Of a DNA stretch of 64,000 bases, positions 24,549-32,014 are shown one piece after another. Position numbers and translations under genes: made by a program. How positions within the stretch are numbered: the stretch's first letter is position 1; each line of letters starts with the position of its first letter. The stretch comes from Candidatus Saccharibacteria bacterium UBA6040 (GTDB taxonomy: Bacteria; Patescibacteriota; Saccharimonadia; Saccharimonadales; Saccharimonadaceae): positions 248,001 through 312,000 of the forward strand of contig DIZA01000006.1 in NCBI GenBank assembly GCA_002429245.1. Direction: 5' to 3'. The notes beneath the pieces are model-generated. The model was not told where the DNA came from. It searched no databases and saw nothing but the letters and a program-made list of their open reading frames with translations.

Positions 24549-25595
24549 ATGACACAGCCTTATCGTAGAAACAAAATCCGTGGTTTTACTGTTATAGAAT
24601 TACTTATTGTCATCATCGTCATAGGTATTCTTGCCACCATATCGATAGTTGCTTACGGAAGTGTTCAGGCAAGTGGCCGCGATAAGTCGGTTCTGTCTGA
24701 TGTCGATGGTGTCGTTGGTGAAGTCACTCGCTACTCCGTTAATAATGCTGGCGCTTATGGAAATGCGGTTGTTTGGTATTCCGGTGGTTCCGCTAATACG
24801 AATATTGCATTTACGCCCACGCCCGGTAATGTGATTGATGTGGTTGCTAACACAGGCTTATTCTGTGTGAGAGGGTATAATCCTGCTTCATCGACTTATA
24901 AGTCAATTGCGACCGCCTATAGTAAAGGTTCAAATAGTGACGCCTGTAACGTATTAGCAGCATCGACAGCTGCTGGAGGTTCGGGCGATGCTTCATTGGT
25001 AGGTTGGTGGAAGTTGAATGGTGACGCATTAGATTCAAGCGGTAATGGCAATAATGGCGCCGTAAACGGTGCTGTTCCAACAACTGGAGCAACCGGCGCG
25101 GCAAATACGGCGTACTCCTTTGCATCTTCTGCGGTGGCACAGAATATCATTGCACCAGTCTCTTCATCAACTGGTCCGACGACCTATTTAGCTTGGGTGA
25201 AGCCATCAGCATTGCCCGCAGAGAAAAGCACGATTATCGAGTCTGTTAGTCCGTATGGAAACTATATGTCACTGAACACCGACGCGTCACTTGTATCATA
25301 TAGATATGGCATAACTCCCGCTGGGTATCAGTCTAGTGGAGCGGGGACTATTGTCTTGAATCAATGGTATCTCACAGCCGTCACCTGGGATGGTGCGAAC
25401 GTAAAACTCTACATAAATGGAGTACTGAATAACACAGTAGCTGCTACGGGAACAGGATTAGCGTCGAGTAGTCTTTTGATAGGTGCTGAATCGGCTGCTC
25501 GCCAATTTGTTGGCTCAATCGATGATGTACGTATATACAATCGTGCACTTTCGAGTACAGAGATTGCGGCACTCTATAGTGCTGGGGCAAAGTAG
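24549..25595 (+). CDS. Type IV pilin-like protein with C-terminal LamG domain
   Basis: 348 aa. The N-terminus has a classic prepilin signal: basic leader, G^FTVIE cleavage site (IRGFTVIELLIVI) and a hydrophobic helix ending near residue 37. A pilin-like core follows to about residue 145. Residues 150-345 form a concanavalin/LamG fold (marker LVGWWKLNGDALDSSGNGNNG and a closing SIDDVRIYNRALSSTEI), a common sugar- or protein-binding domain. This predicts a surface pilus subunit with a large adhesive head. Confidence 0.82.
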   Translation: MTQPYRRNKIRGFTVIELLIVIIVIGILATISIVAYGSVQASGRDKSVLSDVDGVVGEVTRYSVNNAGAYGNAVVWYSGGSANTNIAFTPTPGNVIDVVANTGLFCVRGYNPASSTYKSIATAYSKGSNSDACNVLAASTAAGGSGDASLVGWWKLNGDALDSSGNGNNGAVNGAVPTTGATGAANTAYSFASSAVAQNIIAPVSSSTGPTTYLAWVKPSALPAEKSTIIESVSPYGNYMSLNTDASLVSYRYGITPAGYQSSGAGTIVLNQWYLTAVTWDGANVKLYINGVLNNTVAATGTGLASSSLLIGAESAARQFVGSIDDVRIYNRALSSTEIAALYSAGAK

Positions 25596-25621
25596 GGTTC
25601 AAAACCTTTTATCATATCTGT

Positions 25622-25627
25622 TACAAT
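25622..25627 (+). promoter_or_regulatory. Extended -10 box of metG
   Basis: TGT-TACAAT, 8 nt before the ATG at 25636. Confidence 0.55.
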
Positions 25628-25635
25628 AAAATGTA

Positions 25636-27120
25636 ATGGAAAAGAAACTCTACATCGCAACCGCTATTCCTTATGTGAATGGTACTCCGCATATCGGCAA
25701 TGCACTCGACTACCTCTTGGGTGATATCTGGACTCGTTACCAAAAACAAAACGGTCACGATGTTCGTTTTCAAGTAGGAACCGACGAACATGGTAACAAG
25801 ATTGCTGCAAAAGCTGCTGAGCTTGGTATTACACCAAAAGCATATACCGATTCGACGTATGTGAACTTTGAGAACCTTATGAAAAAAATGATGACCAGTT
25901 ACACGGATTTTGTTCGTACGACCGATGATCATCACGTTGCGTCTGTCCAATATATTTGGGAGACACTGAAGCCGTATATCTACAAAGGCTCATACCAAGG
26001 CTGGTACTGTGTTGGTCACGAAGCTTTTTTTACGGATAAAGAAGTACAGGCGACAAATGGTATTTGCCCCGATCACCAAATTCCATACCAACAGGTAAGT
26101 GAAGATAACTATTTCTTTAAAACGAGCGCTTTTACTGATCGAATCAGATTGGCACTTAATGACGGGACGATGCAAATTCTTCCTGAGTTTCGTAAGCTTG
26201 AATTCCTCGATCTTATTAAAGATGGCCTTGATGACGTCAGTGTTTCTCGACCCAAAAAGAACTTAACCTGGGGTATTCCCGTACCTGGTGATCCAGAGCA
26301 GATTATGTATGTCTGGCTTGATGCGCTCGCAAACTACATCACGGTTCTCGGGTATCCTGACCGTCCTGAATGGAAAGAGTATTGGCCAGCTGACGTGCAA
26401 GTGATTGGAAAAGATATTCTTCGTTTCCACGCAGGCATTTGGCCAGCAATGCTTCTTGGACTAGGGCTTGAGCTTCCAAAGAAACTACTCGTTCACGGCT
26501 TCGTTAATATTGGTGGTGCAAAGATCAGCAAAACTGTCGGTAACGTGATTGATCCAAATGAGATTATCGATACCTACGGACTTGATGCTTTTCGTTATTT
26601 CTTTTCACGTCACATCCCGACACTCGATGACGGCGACTTTACGTGGGAAAAGTTCGAGAATGCTTACAATAATGAACTCGGCAATGATCTAGGTAACCTC
26701 ATTCAGCGTGTCGCGAGCATGGTCTTGAAATATCAAGCAGGTGTTATTGGCGAGACAGGACAATCTGAACACGACATGACTGCTTACCATGCAGCAATGG
26801 ATGGCCTTGAATTTAATAAAGCCATTGATGAAGTATGGAACATGGTCCGAAGTCTTAACCAATACATCGATAACGTCAAGCCGTGGGAAGTCGCAAAGGG
26901 AATTGGTAAAGACCCTGAAGCTGAGCCACACTTGGCCGAGATTCTTTCTCATTGTGCGGGCGCATTAGTCCAAATTGGTGACTTGTTGATTCCGTTCCTT
27001 CCGGCAACCGCAGCTCGTATTCACGAAATCTTTGATTCAGGCGTCGTTAAGCTTCCCGAAGGTGTGTTGTTCCCTAAAGTTTACGTCCACACGCCTGACC
27101 CTCACGCATCAAAGGCATAA
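25636..27120 (+). CDS. metG: Methionyl-tRNA synthetase
   Basis: Charges tRNA-Met. 494 aa, complete. Class I signatures: IPYVNGTPHIGNAL (HIGH-type motif) and the KMSKS-type AKISKTVGNVIDP. The anticodon-binding helical domain includes LNQYIDNVKPWE. There is no C-terminal tRNA-binding EMAP domain, as in the shorter bacterial form. tatD follows by 1 nt, so the two probably form an operon. Confidence 0.96.
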   Translation: MEKKLYIATAIPYVNGTPHIGNALDYLLGDIWTRYQKQNGHDVRFQVGTDEHGNKIAAKAAELGITPKAYTDSTYVNFENLMKKMMTSYTDFVRTTDDHHVASVQYIWETLKPYIYKGSYQGWYCVGHEAFFTDKEVQATNGICPDHQIPYQQVSEDNYFFKTSAFTDRIRLALNDGTMQILPEFRKLEFLDLIKDGLDDVSVSRPKKNLTWGIPVPGDPEQIMYVWLDALANYITVLGYPDRPEWKEYWPADVQVIGKDILRFHAGIWPAMLLGLGLELPKKLLVHGFVNIGGAKISKTVGNVIDPNEIIDTYGLDAFRYFFSRHIPTLDDGDFTWEKFENAYNNELGNDLGNLIQRVASMVLKYQAGVIGETGQSEHDMTAYHAAMDGLEFNKAIDEVWNMVRSLNQYIDNVKPWEVAKGIGKDPEAEPHLAEILSHCAGALVQIGDLLIPFLPATAARIHEIFDSGVVKLPEGVLFPKVYVHTPDPHASKA

Positions 27121-27121
27121 C

Positions 27122-27871
27122 ATGTTGATTGATACGCACTGTCATATTCATGAATCTGACTTTCCGCTTCCAGTTGATGATGTGCTTGCTCGTGCTAAAG
27201 AGGCGGACGTTCAAAAACTTATTTGCGTTGGGACGGGTGAAGAAAGTTCAAAGGCTGCAATTGCGTTTGCCGAATCTCACGGCAATGTCTGGGCATCAAT
27301 TGGTGTCCATCCTCATGACACAAAGGAAGGTTATGCGGCGATCGCAGAGCTGGCAGGTACTTCAGATAGAATTATTGCAGTAGGCGAGATCGGCCTCGAT
27401 TACTTTTATACGCACAGCTCAAAAGAACTGCAATTACGGGCACTTGAAGACCAAATTCAAATCGCCCTAAAGCACAATTTACCAATTATTTTTCATGTTC
27501 GAGAAGCCTTTGATGATTTTTGGCCTGTCTTTGAAAAATACCCAGGTATTCGCGGGGAACTCCATAGCTTCACTGACACAAAAGAGAATCTTGATAAGGC
27601 ATTGGCGCACGGACTATATATTGGCGTGAATGGGATTAGTACATTTACAAAAGATGAAGCACAAAAGGCAATGTTCGACAGCATTCCTTTGGATCGCTTA
27701 CTCCTTGAAACTGATGCTCCCTTCTTGACGCCAGCCCCATTTCGTGGTAAAGTAAATGAGCCCGCATTTGTGAGGAATGTCGCGGAATATCATGCCAATC
27801 GGCGAGGTATTGCGCTCCATGAAATTGCAGATGCCTCCACGGCAAATACACATACGTTATTTGCCGTCTAA
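27122..27871 (+). CDS. tatD: TatD family metal-dependent hydrolase/DNase
   Basis: 249 aa. The start ATG 27122 is 1 nt after the metG stop; the longer upstream frame overlaps metG and is not used. TIM-barrel metal-binding residues are present: HCHIHE (HxH), GEIGLDY (Glu), FHVRE (His), ELHSFT (His) and ETDAPFLTP (Asp). The family acts as 3'-5' exonuclease or deacylase. The metG-tatD pairing is common in bacteria. Confidence 0.93.
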   Translation: MLIDTHCHIHESDFPLPVDDVLARAKEADVQKLICVGTGEESSKAAIAFAESHGNVWASIGVHPHDTKEGYAAIAELAGTSDRIIAVGEIGLDYFYTHSSKELQLRALEDQIQIALKHNLPIIFHVREAFDDFWPVFEKYPGIRGELHSFTDTKENLDKALAHGLYIGVNGISTFTKDEAQKAMFDSIPLDRLLLETDAPFLTPAPFRGKVNEPAFVRNVAEYHANRRGIALHEIADASTANTHTLFAV

Positions 27872-27887
27872 CACCAAAGTACCCATC

Positions 27888-28214
27888 ATGAACAATAGCA
27901 ACGATCAGGCCCAATTTGCCAAAGATATGTATCAATTCCCCAGCCACAAAGCTGAAGTTTTTGACACACCTGAGTTGAGCGACGAACAGGTTGATCACCA
28001 GTTTACGGATATTGCTCGTGAAGAAACGCGTCTTGCGTTTGAAGCAATCGAAACGCACCCAGATGCTATGGCCATTCTCGGTATTGGAAAAAATGTACAG
28101 ACAATGCGTAAAACGCGGCACGCTGAAATTATTGAAATCCAAACAAAACGAGGTTTTAGCCGAATCGTTGGTATTGCTCTGGGGAAGACGGATGGAAACA
28201 ATGACACTCTTTAG
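27888..28214 (+). CDS. Unknown 108-aa protein
   Basis: Not recognised. Start ATG 27888, 16 nt after tatD. The protein is soluble, acidic at the N-terminus, with a likely alpha-helix (REETRLAFEAIETHP) followed by a beta-rich, basic half. No signal peptide or membrane segment. Its end overlaps the next gene by 14 nt, indicating coupling with it. Confidence 0.55.
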   Translation: MNNSNDQAQFAKDMYQFPSHKAEVFDTPELSDEQVDHQFTDIAREETRLAFEAIETHPDAMAILGIGKNVQTMRKTRHAEIIEIQTKRGFSRIVGIALGKTDGNNDTL

Positions 28215-28632
28215 GTCTAAAAGGGTTATTGATGCACAACAGGTGATTCTGCACGATCTTATTGAACAAGAAAGTAAGATTGGTTCGAAAATATTCCCAG
28301 TAGATCCTGACGTCACGAGTCGAAAATTCTTTTACCTCCCAAGTGACACGAAAGACGAATGGTTCTATCAGCAAATATCATCTGTTCCTGCAAAAAACTT
28401 TACGAACAGTTACGTCATTACCCCACACGGTATTGAGAAGAGCTCAACATTCACGGATCCTGCTGACGGACGTGTGAAGAATGTTTCTAGTATCCCGGAT
28501 GCTGTCGAAATAAAGAGCTTGAAGCTTGCTGCAACTCATTACCACAACCATATTGCACAGAAAATCTACAACAAACCTACCAACGCTCGGCGTCGTTTTG
28601 GCTTAAAAAGCGATTACGACCTCACGGCGTAA
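28201..28632 (+). CDS. Unknown 143-aa protein, coupled to the previous gene
   Basis: Not recognised. Start ATG 28201 (alternative ATG 28192) lies inside the end of the 108-aa gene. The protein is soluble and basic with no hydrophobic segment. Visible features are FYLPSDTKDEWFYQ, a Tyr/His-rich ATHYHNHIAQKIYN segment and a basic C-terminus. The paired, overlapping arrangement suggests a two-component unit, possibly a complex. Confidence 0.55.
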   Translation: MTLFRSKRVIDAQQVILHDLIEQESKIGSKIFPVDPDVTSRKFFYLPSDTKDEWFYQQISSVPAKNFTNSYVITPHGIEKSSTFTDPADGRVKNVSSIPDAVEIKSLKLAATHYHNHIAQKIYNKPTNARRRFGLKSDYDLTA

Positions 28633-28636
28633 CTGC

Positions 28637-28642
28637 TATAAT
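28637..28642 (+). promoter_or_regulatory. Extended -10 box of the cysteine desulfurase operon
   Basis: TGCTATAAT ending exactly 7 nt before the GTG at 28650. Confidence 0.7.
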
Positions 28643-28649
28643 TAGTCTA

Positions 28650-29807
28650 GTGAACGACTCTGTGATGTATCTCGATCATGCGGCTGCAACGCCCATGGAT
28701 CCCAAGGTGTTAGTTGCTATGCAGCCATATTTCACCGATGATTTTTATAATCCTTCAGCGCCGTACGCGCCAGCGATTGTCGTCAGACGCGCCTATGAAG
28801 CCGCAAAAGACAGTCTTGGTCACGCTATTGGTGCCAAAGGTGAGGAAATTGTTATGACGGCTGGTGCGACGGAGTCTGTCAATCTCGCGTTCAATAGTAT
28901 CGGTGGCCACGTCGTCACGGGAAACGTTGAACATCATGCAGTCCTTGAAGCTGCGAAATTATTTGAACATACATTTGTTGAAGCTGATCCACGCGGGATG
29001 GTGACGGCCGATTCGGTTAAAGCCGCGATTACCCCAGAAACTCGCTTGGTGAGTATCGCGCTTGCGAATAACGAATTAGGAACGATTCAGCCGATTCGCG
29101 ATATCGCTGAGGTTGTTCGTAAAGAGCGTGAGGCCCGACTTGGTCGTGGTGATCACACACCGATTTACTTACATAGTGATGCGTCACAGGGTGTCGGACA
29201 ATTGGATGTGAATGTTGCTCGACTTGGTGTTGATCTATTGACGCTCAATGCTGCAAAAGTGTACGGCCCAAAACAAGTAGGACTATTATGGTCAGCGTCA
29301 CACGTTGAGTTGAAGCCACAAGTTCGTGGTGGGGGACAAGAGCGTGGAATTCGAAGTGGGACTGAAAATGTCGCTGGTGCAGTTGGATTTGCGAAAGCAA
29401 TGGAGCTTGCTTCAGAGCATCGTCGTTATGAGTCGGATCGTCTTTCTAAACTTCGAGATAGTCTTGAATTAAAACTAACGAACGCATTCCCAGATGCCGT
29501 GTTATCAGGTCACCGAAAACACCGTCTTGCGGGACATCTACATATCTCTTTCCCAAATCTTGATGCTGAACGAGTCTTATTTGCGCTTGAATCACGAAAC
29601 GTATTAGTTGCAACAGGCAGTGCCTGCGCAGCCAATAAAGGAACGCGGTCGCATGTATTAACAGCGATTGGACTTGCGCCTGAAGTCGCGGATGGCAGCC
29701 TTCGTATGACATTGGGCCATCTTTCAAATGACGAGAACATCGCAAAAGTAGCTGAGATTATTATTGAAGAAGTGACCCGAGAGTATGAACGGGTACGTGC
29801 ACGATGA
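28650..29807 (+). CDS. iscS: Cysteine desulfurase (IscS/NifS family)
   Basis: PLP enzyme that takes sulfur from cysteine to form a persulfide. 385 aa, GTG start. Seen: YLDHAAATPMDP, AGATESVNLAF, VEHHAVLE, the PLP-lysine region LNAAKVYGPKQVG (usually SHKxYGPKG) and the catalytic Cys in GSACAANKGTRSHVL. It overlaps the YdcF-like gene by ATGA and is two genes upstream of mnmA, so its main role here is probably sulfur supply for tRNA 2-thiouridine. Confidence 0.92.
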   Translation: MNDSVMYLDHAAATPMDPKVLVAMQPYFTDDFYNPSAPYAPAIVVRRAYEAAKDSLGHAIGAKGEEIVMTAGATESVNLAFNSIGGHVVTGNVEHHAVLEAAKLFEHTFVEADPRGMVTADSVKAAITPETRLVSIALANNELGTIQPIRDIAEVVRKEREARLGRGDHTPIYLHSDASQGVGQLDVNVARLGVDLLTLNAAKVYGPKQVGLLWSASHVELKPQVRGGGQERGIRSGTENVAGAVGFAKAMELASEHRRYESDRLSKLRDSLELKLTNAFPDAVLSGHRKHRLAGHLHISFPNLDAERVLFALESRNVLVATGSACAANKGTRSHVLTAIGLAPEVADGSLRMTLGHLSNDENIAKVAEIIIEEVTREYERVRAR

Positions 29808-30409
29808 AATGGCTTTTTATCATTCCAGGACTATTCATCGCACTCGTTTTAAGCCTTAGTTTTTACCTACAGCCAAATGACTTTATTGGCTGTAGCGACA
29901 AGCCAGTTGCTGGTAGCGGGCAGTGTGAAAAAGCAGATGCGATTGTCGTCGTCAGTGGTGGTGACACAAATGCTCGGACTGACGAAGGGATTAAATTATT
30001 CCAAAATGGCTGGGCGAATTCAATCGTTTTTTCTGGTGCCGCACAAGATAAGTCTGGACCAAGTAATGCAGCCGCAATGCGACTTCGCTCGATAGACGCT
30101 GGTGTGCCCGAAGCGTCAATTTATATTGAAGAACAATCAGCGACGACTCAACAGAACGCGATGAATACGCATACTATTTTTGAAAATAATAATTTTAGTA
30201 AGGTTATTCTTGTGACATCAGGCTATCATCAACGTCGATCAGAACTTGAATTTAAAAAAGAGAACCAAAACGTTACCGTACTCAACCATCCGTTATTGAA
30301 AGATAAAGATTGGTCATTCTTTTGGTGGCTGACACCACGTGGTTGGTGGCTTGCTGGTGGTGAAGTTGCAAAGATTATTGCCTTTTATGCACAAGGTGGC
30401 ACGTCATGA
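29804..30409 (+). CDS. YdcF/SanA-like DUF218 membrane protein
   Basis: 201 aa. One N-terminal membrane helix (residues 3-24) is followed by a DUF218 domain with DAIVVVSGGD, DEGIKLFQNGWA, IYIEEQSATTQQNA, VILVTSGYHQRRSELEF. DUF218 proteins are implicated in envelope integrity and bind nucleotides; the exact role is unknown. It overlaps the cysteine desulfurase and mnmA by ATGA on both sides, locking the three into one operon. Confidence 0.88.
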   Translation: MKWLFIIPGLFIALVLSLSFYLQPNDFIGCSDKPVAGSGQCEKADAIVVVSGGDTNARTDEGIKLFQNGWANSIVFSGAAQDKSGPSNAAAMRLRSIDAGVPEASIYIEEQSATTQQNAMNTHTIFENNNFSKVILVTSGYHQRRSELEFKKENQNVTVLNHPLLKDKDWSFFWWLTPRGWWLAGGEVAKIIAFYAQGGTS

Positions 30410-31443
30410 CAAAAGTATATGTTGGTATGAGTGGTGGCGTTGATTCAAGTCTAACGGCAGCACTTTTAAAAGAGCAGGGCTATGACGTTACTGGCGTGTA
30501 CATGAAAAACTGGACGCAAGATTTGCCTGGTATGAAATGCCCGTGGGCTGATGACCTTGCTGATGCGAAACGAGTTGCCGTGCAACTTGGCATTGATTTT
30601 AAAGTCTTTGACTTCGAGAACGAGTATAAGCATAAGGTTGTCGATTACATGATCGAAGAATATAAGCTTGGACGAACACCAAACCCAGACATCATGTGCA
30701 ACCAAGAAGTGAAGTTTAAGTTGTTCCTTGAAACTGCACTTGAAGATGGCGCAGATATGATTGCGACCGGTCATTACGCTCGAGTTGAAAATGGGGTTCT
30801 AAAACAAGCGGTTGATACCAACAAGGACCAGACGTATTTCTTGTATCGTGTGACCGAAGCGGCACTCCAGAAAACGTTGTTTCCATTGGGTGAGTTTAAA
30901 AAGCCGCTGGTTCGTGAGATGGCGAAAGAACGCGGACTGTATACCGCTGCTAAAAAAGATAGCCAAGGAATTTGTTTCGTTGGTCAAATTGGGATTCGTG
31001 AGTTCTTATCTCAGTATGTTGAGCAAATTGCCGGTCCTATCATTGATAAGAAAACAGGTAAGATTCTTGGACAACATGACGGTGCGATTTTTTACACAAT
31101 CGGACAACGCCACGGACTCGATCTTGGCGGCGGGTTGCCGTATTACGTTGTCGGTAAAAATATGGACAAGAACGAAGTCTATGTAACAACCGACTTAAAC
31201 GACGATACGTTATGGAAGCCAGCGCTCGACCTGATTAATGTTCATTGGATTAACCAAACACCAACAGAGGGCGAGTTTATGATTCGTGTTCGTCACCGTG
31301 CAGCACTTGCATCTGCAAAACTGAGTTTCGAAGGTGACATCGCAAAACTTGTTTTGGATAATTCAGAACGTGCCGTCGCAGCTGGTCAATCGGTCGTTAT
31401 ATACGACGGTGATGTCTGTATTGGCGGTGGTGTCATTGCTTAG
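30406..31443 (+). CDS. mnmA: tRNA-specific 2-thiouridylase
   Basis: Adds sulfur to U34 of tRNA-Lys, -Glu and -Gln. 345 aa. The PP-loop YVGMSGGVDSSLTA, the catalytic Cys in NPDIMCNQEVKF, the second Cys in DSQGICFVG and the target-binding GQRHGLDLGG are all present. It is translated in overlap with the YdcF-like gene and supplied by the desulfurase of the same operon. A tRNA-Glu(TTC) substrate is encoded in this window. Confidence 0.96.
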   Translation: MTKVYVGMSGGVDSSLTAALLKEQGYDVTGVYMKNWTQDLPGMKCPWADDLADAKRVAVQLGIDFKVFDFENEYKHKVVDYMIEEYKLGRTPNPDIMCNQEVKFKLFLETALEDGADMIATGHYARVENGVLKQAVDTNKDQTYFLYRVTEAALQKTLFPLGEFKKPLVREMAKERGLYTAAKKDSQGICFVGQIGIREFLSQYVEQIAGPIIDKKTGKILGQHDGAIFYTIGQRHGLDLGGGLPYYVVGKNMDKNEVYVTTDLNDDTLWKPALDLINVHWINQTPTEGEFMIRVRHRAALASAKLSFEGDIAKLVLDNSERAVAAGQSVVIYDGDVCIGGGVIA

Positions 31444-31488
31444 CACCTAGTTCATGGAGGGTGCATTACCGTAAGCGTCATGATAGAC

Positions 31489-31494
31489 TATAAC
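31489..31494 (+). promoter_or_regulatory. -10 box of the small pilin gene
   Basis: TATAAC exactly 7 nt before the ATG at 31502. Confidence 0.5.
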
Positions 31495-31501
31495 TACTAT
31501 T

Positions 31502-31975
31502 ATGAACAACAAAGCGTGGGCGGCTAAAAAAGGATTTACGATCATCGAACTACTTGTGGTGATGGTGGTCATCGGTATCCTTGTCACGATTATGATCGTT
31601 TCGTATGGAGGCATTCAGCAACGATCTCGTGATTCTAGGCGCGGAAGTGATGTGACGCAATTAAAGATTGCGATTGAAAAATATCACTCTGAAAAAGGCC
31701 AATATCCCGACGTCTGTTCAGGTGGGGATGATATCGATTGTCCTGCAAGCACACTTGCGACGGCATTGGCTCCATACCTGTCTGCAATTCCACACGATCC
31801 ACGAAATGTAGCCGATTCAGCAACTGACTATCGCTACGTCAAGGGATCGGTGAATCCTCCGACAAAAGATTACGATTCCTACGGATTACTCGTGAGCTAT
31901 GAAGCGAAAGCTGTCTGTAAAACAGGGCAGAATATTAATACAGCGTGGTGGGGAGCGACAATTCCAAGTTGCTAA
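31502..31975 (+). CDS. Type IV pilin or pseudopilin
   Basis: 157 aa. Prepilin signal KKG^FTIIELLVVMVVIGIL with Glu at +5 of the mature protein, a long hydrophobic helix, then a pseudopilin-like core (LKIAIEKYHSEKGQYP) and a C-terminal Cys pair (VCKTG near residue 138 and the last residue) plus an internal pair (CSGGDDIDC). A major pilin or GspG-like subunit is plausible. Monocistronic between mnmA and alaS. Confidence 0.85.
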   Translation: MNNKAWAAKKGFTIIELLVVMVVIGILVTIMIVSYGGIQQRSRDSRRGSDVTQLKIAIEKYHSEKGQYPDVCSGGDDIDCPASTLATALAPYLSAIPHDPRNVADSATDYRYVKGSVNPPTKDYDSYGLLVSYEAKAVCKTGQNINTAWWGATIPSC

Positions 31976-32000
31976 CGCTCGAAAATCCGTCAGTAACTGG

Positions 32001-32006
32001 TATAAT
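32001..32006 (+). promoter_or_regulatory. Extended -10 box of alaS
   Basis: TGGTATAAT ending 8 nt before the ATG at 32015. Confidence 0.68.
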
Positions 32007-32014
32007 TAACCCTA

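Noticed and set aside
27032..27121. N-terminal extension of TatD into metG
   Set aside because: It would overlap metG by about 90 nt. The family's conserved start (LIDTHCHIHE) is reached directly from ATG 27122.
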